From assembly GCA_965248395.1 (NCBI GenBank), contig OZ252103.1, positions 2,418,001-2,482,000 on the forward strand: a stretch of DNA of 64,000 nt, in the 5' to 3' direction. The notes beneath the pieces are model-generated. The model saw only the letters and a list, made by a program, of their open reading frames with translations, was not told the DNA's origin and made no database searches. This document shows, in pieces, positions 1 through 8,841 of this stretch; position 1 is the first letter of the stretch, and each line of letters starts with the position of its first letter. This DNA is from JAAXHH01 sp965248395. GTDB lineage: Bacteria; JAAXHH01. Made by a program: the position numbers and the translations under genes.

Positions 1-2
1 TG

Positions 3-311
3 ATCATCGCCTATCTCTGCCTCAATCATCGCCGGGGAAAACCGGACTTCTCCCGTTACCACTCCCTGTTGAAGAAGGGAGACTTGTCCATGGTGTACCG
101 ACTTTCCGCGTTGCTGAGGTTGTCCGAGTACCTTGATCGAAGTCGGGCGCAGATCGTGGAGGATGTTCGACTGGAGAGAGGGGATCATGAAGTGCGCATG
201 AAGGTCCTTTCCAGCGGAACCCATGACGCCGCCGTGGAGTTGTCGGAAGCCCGGCAGCGCGTTCAGCTTTTCGAAGCTTCCTTTGAGCAGCGGCTCGTGA
301 TCGTGGCATGA
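3..311 (+). CDS. Ppx/GppA-like phosphatase, C-terminal fragment (5' end outside window)
   Basis: About 102 residues read in one open frame from the window edge to TGA at 309-311. The residues around 69-150 (MVYRLSALLRLSEYLDRSR) resemble the HD-like helical C-terminal part of exopolyphosphatase/guanosine pentaphosphatase (Ppx/GppA) proteins, where a run like LAxLLRLAdaLDrS is typical. The catalytic ASKHA domain would lie upstream and is not visible. The stop overlaps the next gene's possible ATG by 4 bp, so the two may be cotranscribed. The internal TTG at 69 is not a convincing start. A stand-alone HD-domain protein is the alternative. Confidence 0.6.
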   Translation: MIAYLCLNHRRGKPDFSRYHSLLKKGDLSMVYRLSALLRLSEYLDRSRAQIVEDVRLERGDHEVRMKVLSSGTHDAAVELSEARQRVQLFEASFEQRLVIVA

Positions 312-1069
312 CGGGCAGGCAAAGCAAGGAACTGCGCGACATGGTGTTAAACTTCAGGCAGAAACAGTTTTTCGACGACTTCGGTTACCTCTTCGTACCC
401 GGGCTCATGCGGGACGAGGTTCCGTGGATCATCGATGAATTCGAAGGGGTGTTTGCCAGGGCCGGAATCGTTCATGACGGCAGCGCCCGTTCGAGTCTGC
501 CTGCGTTCATCGAACGCAACGCGCGTCTGTGTACATTGCTGGACAACCCGAAGGTCAGCGGGTTGCTTGCGGGTCTCATGGGCGAAGACTATAACTACCT
601 GGGAAGCGGCGGCGAGATGTACGTGGGGAATGGCATGTGGCATCCGGATTGCCACGGCGATCCGGTGCTCCAGGTCAAGTGGGCAATGTATCTCGATTCG
701 TTGACCCGGGAGACCGGCGCTTTGCGGGTTTTGCCGGGATCCCATCGACAGGGATGGCAGGGCAATCTCGATACACAGACCCTCTGGGGCATCGGTATGG
801 AGGAGGTTCCCTGCGTCGCCCCCGACAACGAGCCCGGCGACGTAATCGTGTTTAACCAGATGACCCTTCATAACGCCCTCGGGGGCGGCTGCCGCCGACG
901 CATGCTGAATATCCTGGCCTGTTCCTCGTGTCGTACCGATACCGAACTGGCCTTTCTCCGACGCAGGCTTCCTGCATCCCGCAAGGAGCTGCGTTGGGAT
1001 ATCATGCGCGAGACGTCGACACCCGAACGCATGCGCCACCTGGAGCAACCATGGACATCACTGAGCTGA
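308..1069 (+). CDS. Phytanoyl-CoA dioxygenase (PhyH) family oxygenase
   Basis: This is a 253-residue Fe(II)/2-oxoglutarate-dependent oxygenase of the PhyH family. The N-terminal FFDDFGYLFVPGLM is the family's usual opening helix and strand. The metal site is visible as WHPDCH (HxD), with a distal His in MTLHNALGGG followed by an Arg that can bind 2-oxoglutarate; LRVLPGSH is the typical central strand. ATG 308 gives an ATGA overlap with the preceding gene, but ATG 341 has an AAGGA about 10 nt upstream and is equally possible. The end overlaps the start of the downstream dehydratase by 19 bp, which suggests translational coupling. The substrate is unknown; the context points to a small polar metabolite or sugar acid. 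Confidence 0.85.
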   Translation: MTGRQSKELRDMVLNFRQKQFFDDFGYLFVPGLMRDEVPWIIDEFEGVFARAGIVHDGSARSSLPAFIERNARLCTLLDNPKVSGLLAGLMGEDYNYLGSGGEMYVGNGMWHPDCHGDPVLQVKWAMYLDSLTRETGALRVLPGSHRQGWQGNLDTQTLWGIGMEEVPCVAPDNEPGDVIVFNQMTLHNALGGGCRRRMLNILACSSCRTDTELAFLRRRLPASRKELRWDIMRETSTPERMRHLEQPWTSLS

Positions 1070-2739
1070 CCGGCATCGACAGGAACCTCACGCGATACGG
1101 CGACACGGAATTCAGCCGGTATATGCGGCGTGCGTTCCTGGCATCGGCCGGTTACGACTCCGAAGATCTTAACCGGCCGATCATCGGCATCGCGGATACT
1201 TCGTCGGATTACACAAACTGCCACCGGGACATGCCCGCCCTGATCGACGCGGTCAAGCGCGGCGTTACCCAGGCTGGCGGCCTGGCCCTGGCCTTCCCAA
1301 CGATCTCGTTGGCCGAAACCCAACTCTCGCCGACATCCATGCTGTTTCGCAACCTGATGGCCATGGGTACAGAGGAGATGATCCGATCGCAGCCGATGGA
1401 TGGCGTGGTGCTCGCGGGTGGTTGCGACAAGACCGTCCCCGCCCAGCTGATGGCCGCCGTTTCGTCAGGAGTGCCAGCTATCTCGCTGGTAACCGGCGCC
1501 ATGCGCACGGGCAATTGGCGCGGCGACCGCCTTGGCGCCTGCACGGATTGCAGGCGGTACTGGCTCCGGCATCGTGCCGGTGAGATCGACCAGGAAGAAA
1601 TCGGAGAAATCGAACAGGCCCTTTGTCCAACGGGCGGAACGTGCATGGTGATGGGCACGGCCTCCACTATGGCCTGCCTCACCGCTTCGCTGGGATTGAT
1701 GCTTCCAGGTGGAGCCACGCCGCTGTCGGGATCGGCTGACCGGCTCCGACAGGCGGTGATGACGGGAAGGCGTATTGTGGAACTGTCGAAAAGCGACGAG
1801 GCTCCTCACAAGTTTTTAACCAGGTCTTCTTTTAACAACGCGGCGATCGTGCTCGCCGCGCTGGGCGGTTCCACCAACGCCGTGATTCACCTCATCGCCA
1901 TCGCCCGGCGGGCGGGGATCACGCTTACGCTTGAAGCCATCCACCAGGCGGCGCGTGAAACGCCCGTGCTGGTGAGTTGCAAACCGGTGGGTACGGGATA
2001 CATGGAGGACTTTCACAAGTCGGGCGGCCTTCCTGTCCTGTGGAAGGCCCTGGCCTCCAGACTGGACCTGGATGCCCCAAACGTAAATGGCATGTCACTC
2101 GGGCAGATCCTGGAGAACACGCCTCTGCCACCCGCTTGGCAGGATACCATCGGCACCCTGGATAAACCGATCGCCCCTCCCGGAGCGCTTGTCGTACTCC
2201 GGGGCACCCTGGCACCCGACGGCGCCCTGATCAAACGGGCCGCCGCGACCGCCGGCCGGCAACGACACAAGGGTCCGGCCGCCGTATTCGAGTCGCCGGA
2301 CGACGTGGCGGCGCGCATCGACGATCCGAAACTGGGGTTGACGCCCGATCACGTGCTTGTCATGCGCAATGCAGGTCCCGTGGCCATGGGCATGCCGGAA
2401 GCCGGTTCGCTGCCCATTCCGGCCTACCTGGCACGGAACGGCGTCGTGGACATGGTTCGCGTATCCGATGCGCGGATGAGTGGCACCGCCTACGGCACCG
2501 TCGTGCTGCACTGCTGCCCCGAGGCCGCTGCCGGCGGACCGCTCGCATTCGTCAGGGACGGTGATCTGATCGAATTGGACGTGGAGAACAGTCGGCTGGA
2601 CCTGTGCGTGGATGCGGAGGAACTGGCGCGACGAAAGACCGGATTCGTTTCGCCCTCGCCGCCGGATAGAGGCTGGCGCAGACTGTACGCACAACATGTT
2701 CTTCCCGCCCACTTGGGTGCCGACCTGGATTTCCTGTAA
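1051..2739 (+). CDS. IlvD/Edd family dehydratase (pentonate/dihydroxy-acid dehydratase-like)
   Basis: A 562-residue Fe-S dehydratase of the IlvD/Edd family, which removes water from sugar acids or dihydroxy acids to give 2-keto acids. The three expected cluster cysteines are C57 (TNCHRD), C125 (GGCDKT) and C198 (GGTCMVMGTAS). Their spacing of 68 and 73 residues fits the pentonate dehydratases (L-arabinonate/D-xylonate type) as I remember them. The frame stays open upstream to 928, but ATG 1051 matches the family N-terminus and is preferred. It overlaps the PhyH gene by 19 bp. With a PfkB kinase downstream this suggests sugar-acid catabolism rather than branched-chain amino-acid synthesis. The exact substrate is not readable. 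Confidence 0.88.
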   Translation: MDITELTGIDRNLTRYGDTEFSRYMRRAFLASAGYDSEDLNRPIIGIADTSSDYTNCHRDMPALIDAVKRGVTQAGGLALAFPTISLAETQLSPTSMLFRNLMAMGTEEMIRSQPMDGVVLAGGCDKTVPAQLMAAVSSGVPAISLVTGAMRTGNWRGDRLGACTDCRRYWLRHRAGEIDQEEIGEIEQALCPTGGTCMVMGTASTMACLTASLGLMLPGGATPLSGSADRLRQAVMTGRRIVELSKSDEAPHKFLTRSSFNNAAIVLAALGGSTNAVIHLIAIARRAGITLTLEAIHQAARETPVLVSCKPVGTGYMEDFHKSGGLPVLWKALASRLDLDAPNVNGMSLGQILENTPLPPAWQDTIGTLDKPIAPPGALVVLRGTLAPDGALIKRAAATAGRQRHKGPAAVFESPDDVAARIDDPKLGLTPDHVLVMRNAGPVAMGMPEAGSLPIPAYLARNGVVDMVRVSDARMSGTAYGTVVLHCCPEAAAGGPLAFVRDGDLIELDVENSRLDLCVDAEELARRKTGFVSPSPPDRGWRRLYAQHVLPAHLGADLDFL

Positions 2740-2805
2740 CGATGACCGGCATGCAGCCGGTCCTTTGCTCGCACCCGTAAATCAACCTACAAAAGGGATA
2801 TAGCC

Positions 2806-3552
2806 ATGCCGGACAACCGCCTCGACCTGAAACTACGTCACCAGGAACTGGCACGAGACAACGGCTTTTCCGTATGGAACACCATTATGACGGAAACGCA
2901 ATGGGAACCTGATCATACCGCACTTGTGCTTTGCGACATCTGGGATTCACACTGGTGCCGGGGCGCGGTGGAGAGACTGAATGCCATGACGCCGCAGATG
3001 AACGAGGTCGCGGCCGCCTGCCGGTCACTCGGCGTCCTGATCGTCCACGCCCCCTCCTCGACCCTGGATTTCTACAGGAATACACCCGTGAGGAAACGTA
3101 CCGAATCCGTGACCGCCGTAGATACGCCGCCGGAACGTGATCTCCCGGACCCTCCGCTGCCCGTCGATTCATCCGACCATGGGGCGGATAAGGGTGAGCA
3201 GGAGCCCCATAGCGCCTGGACCCGGCAGCATCCCGATATCATCATCGACCAGGACAAAGACCTGATGTCCGACGACGGCAAGCAGATCTATGCCTGTTTT
3301 CAGCATTACGGAATCCGTAACATGCTGATGATGGGGGTTCATACGAACATGTGCATCCTCCACCGATCCTTTGGGATAAAACAGATGATCCGATGGGGGG
3401 TTCCCGTAGCGCTGGTCCGCGATTTGACCGATACCATGTACAATCCCGCGATGCCGCCTTACGTCAGTCATGATGAAGGTACGGGACTGGTAGTTTCTTT
3501 TATTGAGAAGCACTGGTGTCCAACGGTTCACAGCTCCGATCTTCTTCCGTGA
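2806..3552 (+). CDS. Isochorismatase-family cysteine hydrolase
   Basis: A 248-residue hydrolase of the isochorismatase-like superfamily (nicotinamidase/isochorismatase/N-carbamoylase type). The catalytic Asp is D44 in LCDIWDSHWC, and the nucleophile Cys is C183 in GVHTNMCIL, preceded by the typical MMGVHT strand. A Lys in the middle (around K151) is a candidate for the third catalytic residue. ATG 2806 has AAAGGG about 8 nt upstream. There is an insertion of about 50 residues (95-145), rich in Pro, Asp and charged residues, between the Asp and Lys motifs. It lies 66 bp after the dehydratase on the same strand. The substrate cannot be assigned; similar proteins in marine MAGs are usually left as cysteine hydrolases. 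Confidence 0.85.
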   Translation: MPDNRLDLKLRHQELARDNGFSVWNTIMTETQWEPDHTALVLCDIWDSHWCRGAVERLNAMTPQMNEVAAACRSLGVLIVHAPSSTLDFYRNTPVRKRTESVTAVDTPPERDLPDPPLPVDSSDHGADKGEQEPHSAWTRQHPDIIIDQDKDLMSDDGKQIYACFQHYGIRNMLMMGVHTNMCILHRSFGIKQMIRWGVPVALVRDLTDTMYNPAMPPYVSHDEGTGLVVSFIEKHWCPTVHSSDLLP

Positions 3553-3600
3553 ACCTGCACTTTCGGCAATTTCAAAATGGCCCGGACTCGAGGTGCGGCG

Positions 3601-4560
3601 ATGAAGAGTGCATTCGACGTGTTGTCGGTCGGTGATGGCAACCTCGACGTCTGGATGCGGGTACCGCGCCATCCGGACCGGCGCGCGGGAGAGGAAAGGG
3701 GAACCGGTGTCGTCGGCGATGCCTGTCACGTGGGCGCAGGGGGAGCGGCCGCCAACGTGGCCATGGGCGTTGCGCGGCTGGGCGGTCGCGCGGCCTTTAT
3801 CGGCGCGATAGGAGACGACGCGCCTGGTGCTCAGTTCAGGGATAGCATGCGGTCAGCCGGCGTGGATCTATCCCACTTGCACGTCATGGCCGGTCAGGCG
3901 ACCTCCCTGGCCTGCATGTTCGAAACCCCGGATGGCGAATACGAATTCTACGTATGGCCGGGTTCCAGGTCCATTCCTTCCCACTGTCTGGCTGAGGACT
4001 TTATACGGTCGTCTCGAGTTCTTTTTCTGACCGGGCATGTGCTGACGGAGGACCCATCAACCTGCCGAACCATGCTTGACGCGATGGATATCGCCCGTGA
4101 AGCAGGCACCACCGTAGCCTTCGATCCCGGAAAGTTCTGGCTCAATCCCGCGCTGGAATCCCGCGTGAACGAGGCGGTCAAACGGACGGATATCATACTG
4201 CCGAATCTTTTGGAAGCGGAACTGCTCACCGGCCGGGATTCCCCCTATGACGCGGTACAGGCCCTGCTCGACTCGGGTGTAGGCCTTGCTGCCGTGACGA
4301 TGGGCGAGCACGGCTGCGTGGTGGCTTCCCCAGAACGCACGGTTGAGCGGCCGGCCTTCCAATCGAATGCCGCGTCCACGGTAGGAGCGGGGGACGCTTT
4401 CGCGAGCGGCCTGCTGTACAGTTACCTTGCTAAAGACAACCTGGAAGACATGGCGGCGTTCGCGAATGCGACAGCGGCCATCAAGATCGGTACACTCGGC
4501 GCGGCGGAAGGGTTGCCTGACGCGGATGAGGTGGAAGTGTTTCTGAAGGAAAACGGTTAA
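3601..4560 (+). CDS. PfkB-family carbohydrate kinase
   Basis: A 319-residue ribokinase/PfkB-type sugar kinase. It shows the N-terminal GAGGAAANVAMGVARLGGRAAFIGAIG substrate/lid region in shortened form (GG...NVA..LARLG) and the C-terminal anion-hole/catalytic motif STVGAGDAFASG with the catalytic Asp. ATG 3601 is preceded by GAGGTG about 6 nt upstream and is preferred over ATG 3577. It is the last gene of the oxygenase-dehydratase-hydrolase group, and the context fits phosphorylation of a 2-keto-3-deoxy sugar acid made by the dehydratase. Sequence alone cannot separate KDG kinase from ribokinase or fructokinase. It converges on gcvT with a 19-bp gap and no clear terminator. Confidence 0.88.
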   Translation: MKSAFDVLSVGDGNLDVWMRVPRHPDRRAGEERGTGVVGDACHVGAGGAAANVAMGVARLGGRAAFIGAIGDDAPGAQFRDSMRSAGVDLSHLHVMAGQATSLACMFETPDGEYEFYVWPGSRSIPSHCLAEDFIRSSRVLFLTGHVLTEDPSTCRTMLDAMDIAREAGTTVAFDPGKFWLNPALESRVNEAVKRTDIILPNLLEAELLTGRDSPYDAVQALLDSGVGLAAVTMGEHGCVVASPERTVERPAFQSNAASTVGAGDAFASGLLYSYLAKDNLEDMAAFANATAAIKIGTLGAAEGLPDADEVEVFLKENG

Positions 4561-4579
4561 AATCGGGCGTGACGGAGTA

Positions 4580-5677
4580 CTATTTCCTGCTGCCGGCATA
4601 AAATGGTAGTTTCACGACTTCGGCGACAATGTGCTTTCCTCTGATCCCAATCGCCAATCCCGTGCCGGGTTCCGCCAGTTCGACCGGTACGAACCCCGTG
4701 CCGATACCATAGCCCAGCGTGGGTGAAATCGTTCCGCTGACAACCTGTCCTACCGGGGTTTGCTCGTGGAGTATCTCATAGCCCTGCCTGGGTATCCCCC
4801 GTTCCAGCAACTTTAGTCCAACCAGTTTCCTTTTCACGCCCTCGCGTCGGATACGGACGAGGGCGTCCCGGCCAATAAAACCGGGCTTCTTCAGCTTTAC
4901 CGCCCAGTTAAGCCCGGCTTCGATAGGATTGATCGATTCATCGATCTCGTGTCCGTACAGCGCGAGACCGGCTTCCAGCCGCAGGGTATCCCTTGCACCT
5001 AGTCCGCATGGCTTCAAACCGCTAGAGGCCCCTGCGTCCAGGATGAGATCCCACAACTCGGCCGCGTACTTTGCCGGATACCAGATTTCGAATCCGTCTT
5101 CTCCCGTGTATCCAGTACGGAACACCCTGGCCTCAATGCCATTGATCCGCGTTTCCACGAATCCCTGGAATCTGAGCGGCTCCAGTTCTTCCTCCACAAC
5201 AGGGTTCAGGATCGCCTCGCTGCCCGGGCCCTGCAGGGCGATGAGCATGCTCTCTTCGCTCAGGTCCCTGATCTCGACATTATAGGGAGCGGCGGTCTTG
5301 CGAAACCAGTCCAGATCTTTCTCCCGGTTTCCAGCGTTGGGAATGATCAGAATCCGGTCCGGCAGCCGGTACACCAGGAAATCATCGATGACGCCGCCGT
5401 CGTCTCTGCATGCCAGCGTATACTGGGACCGATAGGGTTCCAGGCGTTCGACATCGTTTACCGTGCAGCGATTCACGAATGCTATGGCGTCAGGCCCCAG
5501 GATCTCCACCCGCCCCATGTGCGAAACATCGAAAAGACCTGCGCAGGAACGAACTGCATGGTGTTCAGCCAGTATGCCCTCGTACTGTACAGGCATTTCC
5601 CATCCGCTGAAGGGCACCAGCCTGGCGCCCAGCGCCGCGTGCCGGTCGTATAGCGCCGTTCTTCTCGGTTCAGCCAA
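4580..5677 (-). CDS. gcvT: Glycine cleavage system T protein (aminomethyltransferase)
   Basis: A 365-residue tetrahydrofolate-dependent aminomethyltransferase that takes the aminomethyl group from lipoylated GcvH to make methylene-THF and ammonia. The start (LYDRHAALGARLVPFSGWEMPVQY) and GLFDVSHMGRVEI are diagnostic of GcvT, and the length is standard. The initiation codon is TTG at 5675-5677 with GGGAG 6 nt upstream; the nearby ATG is in another frame. A good promoter lies at 5723-5751. The gcvH and gcvP partners are not in the window, so the gene is separated from the rest of the system. Confidence 0.95.
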   Translation of the reverse strand: MAEPRRTALYDRHAALGARLVPFSGWEMPVQYEGILAEHHAVRSCAGLFDVSHMGRVEILGPDAIAFVNRCTVNDVERLEPYRSQYTLACRDDGGVIDDFLVYRLPDRILIIPNAGNREKDLDWFRKTAAPYNVEIRDLSEESMLIALQGPGSEAILNPVVEEELEPLRFQGFVETRINGIEARVFRTGYTGEDGFEIWYPAKYAAELWDLILDAGASSGLKPCGLGARDTLRLEAGLALYGHEIDESINPIEAGLNWAVKLKKPGFIGRDALVRIRREGVKRKLVGLKLLERGIPRQGYEILHEQTPVGQVVSGTISPTLGYGIGTGFVPVELAEPGTGLAIGIRGKHIVAEVVKLPFYAGSRK

Positions 5678-5722
5678 GCCATGCTCCCGTCGGTCAATCG
5701 GAATCGATTTTCGTCATCCGCA

Positions 5723-5751
5723 TTTAAAGCATGGGGATTCGGTGGTGTCAA
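5723..5751 (-). promoter_or_regulatory. Sigma-70 type promoter of gcvT
   Basis: On the minus strand, TTGACA at 5746-5751 is separated by 17 bp from TTTAAA at 5723-5728. The -35 is perfect and the -10 matches 4 of 6. The predicted transcription start is about 5716, giving a leader of roughly 40 nt before the TTG start of gcvT. Confidence 0.6.
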
Positions 5752-5853
5752 TACAAAACGAGATGCATGGCTTATTTCCGACTGAATGGGACAGATAGAA
5801 AATCAGGGGCCAATCAACCCACACCACCATTCAACAAGAGGATACCTGAAAAC

Positions 5854-7677
5854 ATGATTCGAAGACGTCATTTTGCTATCGCGGGATTATGCCTGCTCCT
5901 CACAGGAAGCGCCCTTGGCTCCGAAATCGTCATTACCGAGGTCATGGCGAACCCGGAGTCGGAATCAAAAGGCGAGTTCGTGGAACTCTACAACGCGGGA
6001 GACGCGCCGGTCGATCTCGACGGCTGGACACTCGGCGATCTGAAGGATATAAACGATACGATTACGGATTACACCGGCCCGTATGATACCGGACTCATGG
6101 GAACCGTATTGGCGCCGGGCGCTTACGCGCTCGTCGTGGACCCCGATTACGACGGAAAGTACAACGATATAGTCCTCGTGGGCGGCGATCCCGCCAGTCT
6201 TCTGATGTTGACGGTAAAGGGCGATCGCACGCTGGGCAATGGACTCGGAAACAGTTCGGATCTCGCCTATATAAAGAAAGACGGTATCACGATCGACACC
6301 TTTGAATGGACCGCCTCGGCGGGTGGAAACGGTATATCTTGGGAGCGAAAGCGGACCGACCTGCCCGTTGAGGCATCCAATCTTTCTCCGTCCATACATC
6401 CGGACGGATCAACCCCGGGGTTCAGGAACAGTACCTCGACCGATCCACCTGATATGACCAATCCCGAGGAACCTGCCGAACCCATCGAACCGGAAGAGCC
6501 GGAAGAGCCCACGGAGCCAGAAGAACCTGCCGAACCCATCGAACCGGAAGAGCCGGAAGAGCCGGAAGAGCCTGCCGATCCTGAGGAGCCAACCGAACCA
6601 GTAATACCGGAAGAGCCGGAAGAACCCGCGGAGCCGGAAGAGCCTGCCGATCCTGAGGAGCCAACCGAACCAGTAATACCGGAAGAGCCGGAAGAACCCG
6701 CGGAGCCGGAAGAGCCTGCCGATCCTGAGGTACCGGAAGAACCCGCCGAACCCATCGAACCGGAAGAGCCGGAAGAACCCACGGAGCCGGAAGAGCCGGA
6801 AGAACCCACGGAGCCGGAAGAGCCGGAAGAACCCACGGAGCCCGCTGTACCGCCCGCCACCCAGGATCCGATAGGCGATGCGCTAATCAACGAAATCATG
6901 TTCAACCCCGGGCTCAATCGATCCGAATGGATAGAACTACACAACCGAGGCGGCAATGAGATCGATCTTTCGGGCTGGTCTCTGCGCCTGGGGCACGTGG
7001 ACCGGGCGCGGCTCATATCCGACACGGGTTTGTCACTCGAAAGCCAGGGTTATCTCGTGATAGCCCACGATACCGCCCAGTTCAGGCAAACTTATCCAAC
7101 CTTCGAAGGACGGGTGGTGGCAGCTACGGGTGGCTGGGAAAGACTCCGTAACAGCGGTGCCCGCTTGTTGCTGCTGGATGCCGGTGGCAGCGTAATTCAT
7201 GAAGCGGAGTATGACGAGGAAACGAGTCCGGATCCGGGTCGTTCAGCGGAACTGGTGAATCCGGACTTCGAACCACAGGTCTGGGGCCCTTCCGCCGCAG
7301 CGCAGGGCGGCACGCCTGGACAAAGAAACTCTCTGCATGTCGCTCATATCCCAAAGGATATCTCTTTACACGTGACCAACAATCCGTTTTCACCGGATGG
7401 CGACAACCATGAAGACGTCTGTCTCGTGACGGTTGATCTCCCCGCAACCCACGGGATACTGCACGCTATGGTTTTCGACATTAACGGGCGTTTTCTTAAA
7501 ACCCTGCTCGATCAGACTGCCGTAGCCAGCCGTCACGTGTTTACCTGGGATGGAACGGATCAGCGCGGACGACGGCTACCCGTCGGTCCTTACATCCTGT
7601 ACGTCGAACAACTGTTGCCCACACTCAACAGGTTGACGGCGTCAAAGCACCTTGTGGTGATCGCGTCCTCCCGTTGA
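5854..7677 (+). CDS. Secreted lamin-tail-domain protein with Pro-Glu repeat linker
   Basis: A 607-residue exported protein. Residues 1-22 form a signal peptide (MIRRRHFAIAGLCLLLTGSA, then LG). Two lamin-tail domains (LTD) are visible. The first is at about 24-165 (IVITEVMANP, FVELYN, DLDGWTL) and the second at about 345-480 (LINEIMFNP, WIELHN, DLSGWSL). Between them, residues 204-332 are almost only P, E, A, T, D, I and V in EEPxEP repeats. The C-terminus (about 500-607; FDINGRFLKTLL, FTWDGTDQRGRRLPVGPYI) looks like a FlgD-type Ig fold. ATG 5854 is chosen because it starts the signal peptide; the longer frame from 5731 adds no recognisable sequence. A surface or secreted adhesin-like role is inferred. 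Confidence 0.85.
   Translation: MIRRRHFAIAGLCLLLTGSALGSEIVITEVMANPESESKGEFVELYNAGDAPVDLDGWTLGDLKDINDTITDYTGPYDTGLMGTVLAPGAYALVVDPDYDGKYNDIVLVGGDPASLLMLTVKGDRTLGNGLGNSSDLAYIKKDGITIDTFEWTASAGGNGISWERKRTDLPVEASNLSPSIHPDGSTPGFRNSTSTDPPDMTNPEEPAEPIEPEEPEEPTEPEEPAEPIEPEEPEEPEEPADPEEPTEPVIPEEPEEPAEPEEPADPEEPTEPVIPEEPEEPAEPEEPADPEVPEEPAEPIEPEEPEEPTEPEEPEEPTEPEEPEEPTEPAVPPATQDPIGDALINEIMFNPGLNRSEWIELHNRGGNEIDLSGWSLRLGHVDRARLISDTGLSLESQGYLVIAHDTAQFRQTYPTFEGRVVAATGGWERLRNSGARLLLLDAGGSVIHEAEYDEETSPDPGRSAELVNPDFEPQVWGPSAAAQGGTPGQRNSLHVAHIPKDISLHVTNNPFSPDGDNHEDVCLVTVDLPATHGILHAMVFDINGRFLKTLLDQTAVASRHVFTWDGTDQRGRRLPVGPYILYVEQLLPTLNRLTASKHLVVIASSR
6463..6849 (+). repeat. Pro-Glu coding repeat array with a perfect 72-bp tandem unit
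   Basis: The array consists of degenerate 9-, 12- and 15-bp units of the ccggaagag type that encode EEPxEP. Within it a 72-bp unit is repeated exactly (6571-6642 and 6643-6714), and a third copy starts at 6715 and diverges after 16 bp. 72 bp is 24 codons, so slippage keeps the reading frame. The antisense strand shows a spurious Gly/Ser-rich open frame as a result. Confidence 0.95.
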
Positions 7678-7694
7678 AGAACCGGATATTCTGC

Positions 7695-7723
7695 TTGACA
7701 CACCCACTCCGGGTATCTTGATT
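7695..7723 (+). promoter_or_regulatory. Possible promoter of the PRPP synthetase gene
   Basis: A perfect TTGACA at 7695-7700 is followed after 17 bp by TTGATT at 7718-7723. The -10 is weak (3 of 6). The position, 72 bp upstream of the ATG and after the stop of the lamin-tail gene, is appropriate. Confidence 0.4.
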
Positions 7724-7794
7724 GAATATGGCTCCAGCAACTGTATACCACGTCATTCCGAGCCAAATCGAGTCGTGCGTACAGAGATGGGTAC

Positions 7795-8742
7795 ATGAAC
7801 AATATCGTGGTCTTCAGCGGCTCCTGCCATCCTGCCCTGTCGGAGGAGGTTTGCCACAATCTGAACGTGCCGCTGCGAGCCAGTACGCTGACGCGATTCA
7901 GCAATGATTGCCTCCAGGTTCAGTTGAACGCAAACTGCCGTGAAGGCGATGTTTTTATCATACAACCGCTGGGACCGCCGGTGCAGGAAAACCTCATGGA
8001 ACTGCTGCTGATGCTTGACGCAGCGCGTGGGGCTTCCGCGGCGCGCACCACGGCGGTTCTTCCCTATTACTCCTATTCCAGGTCCGACAAGAAAGACGCC
8101 CCTCGCATCTCCATCGCGGGGCGCCTGGTTGCCGATCTGCTCGGTACGGCCGGTGCCAATCGCATCCTCACGCTGCAAATGCATCAACCGCAGGTACATG
8201 GTTTTTTCAGTATTCCCGTGGATCACCTGAACGCGATCAAGATCCTGGCGCAACACTTCCAACAACGGGATCTGAGCAATACCGTCATCGTCTCACCCGA
8301 CCTGGGCAACGCAAAAAACGCAGCTCATTTCGCACGGCTCCTGATGTTGCCCGTGGCGGCAGGTAACAAGCGCCGCATATCGGATGAAAAGGTCGTGATC
8401 GACATGATTGTAGGCGACGTTTCAAGCAAGAACGCGATTATCATGGACGATGAGATCGCGACGGGCAGCAGCATCATCGAACTGATCGAACGATTGAGAG
8501 AAAGAAACGTGGGCAGGATATCCGTCGTCTGCACACACGGTATCTTCAGTGGCACGGCGATTGAACGACTGGACGCATGCGCTGATATCGATGAAATCGT
8601 CACGACCAACACGGTCCCCATCAGCGAAAACAAGCGTCGTCCGCATATGGTGGTACTGTCCGTCGCGTCGATGCTAGCCGAGACCATAAGGAGGATCCAT
8701 AACGGCGAATCGGTCAGCAGTCTGTTTGTTGATACAATGTAG
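7795..8742 (+). CDS. prs: Ribose-phosphate pyrophosphokinase (PRPP synthetase), divergent
   Basis: A 315-residue enzyme that makes PRPP from ribose 5-phosphate and ATP for nucleotide, His and Trp synthesis. The length and overall order of motifs are standard. Motifs differ from the classical class I enzyme. The flexible region reads YYSYSRSDKK (classically YFGYARQDRK), the VSPDxGGxxRA region reads VSPDLGNAKNA, and the PRPP loop reads MDDEIATGSS instead of VDDIIDTAGT. The catalytic loop KRR is present in GNKRRIS. Variants with DDEIATG occur in some bacterial phyla, so this is a clade type rather than a dead enzyme. The start is ATG 7795; no strong ribosome site is seen. Confidence 0.88.
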   Translation: MNNIVVFSGSCHPALSEEVCHNLNVPLRASTLTRFSNDCLQVQLNANCREGDVFIIQPLGPPVQENLMELLLMLDAARGASAARTTAVLPYYSYSRSDKKDAPRISIAGRLVADLLGTAGANRILTLQMHQPQVHGFFSIPVDHLNAIKILAQHFQQRDLSNTVIVSPDLGNAKNAAHFARLLMLPVAAGNKRRISDEKVVIDMIVGDVSSKNAIIMDDEIATGSSIIELIERLRERNVGRISVVCTHGIFSGTAIERLDACADIDEIVTTNTVPISENKRRPHMVVLSVASMLAETIRRIHNGESVSSLFVDTM

Positions 8743-8841
8743 TTCCCTGCTGGAGGATCTTCCCTTTGGACTTGCTTCCTGGTCTTTGGGCAGCGTACTG
8801 AAAACCGAATGTGATACTTAACAGTTCCACGGAGGACAAGG

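Noticed and set aside
928..1050. Longer N-terminus of the IlvD-like dehydratase
   Set aside because: The 41 extra residues overlap the PhyH gene and match nothing in the family; ATG 1051 is at the conserved start.
6463..6849. Repeat array resembling CRISPR
   Set aside because: The units are 9-15 bp coding triplets with no spacers and no cas genes nearby.
6267..7025. 252-codon Gly/Ser repeat open frame on the minus strand
   Set aside because: It is the antisense image of the EEPxEP coding repeats and has no start signal or family features of its own.
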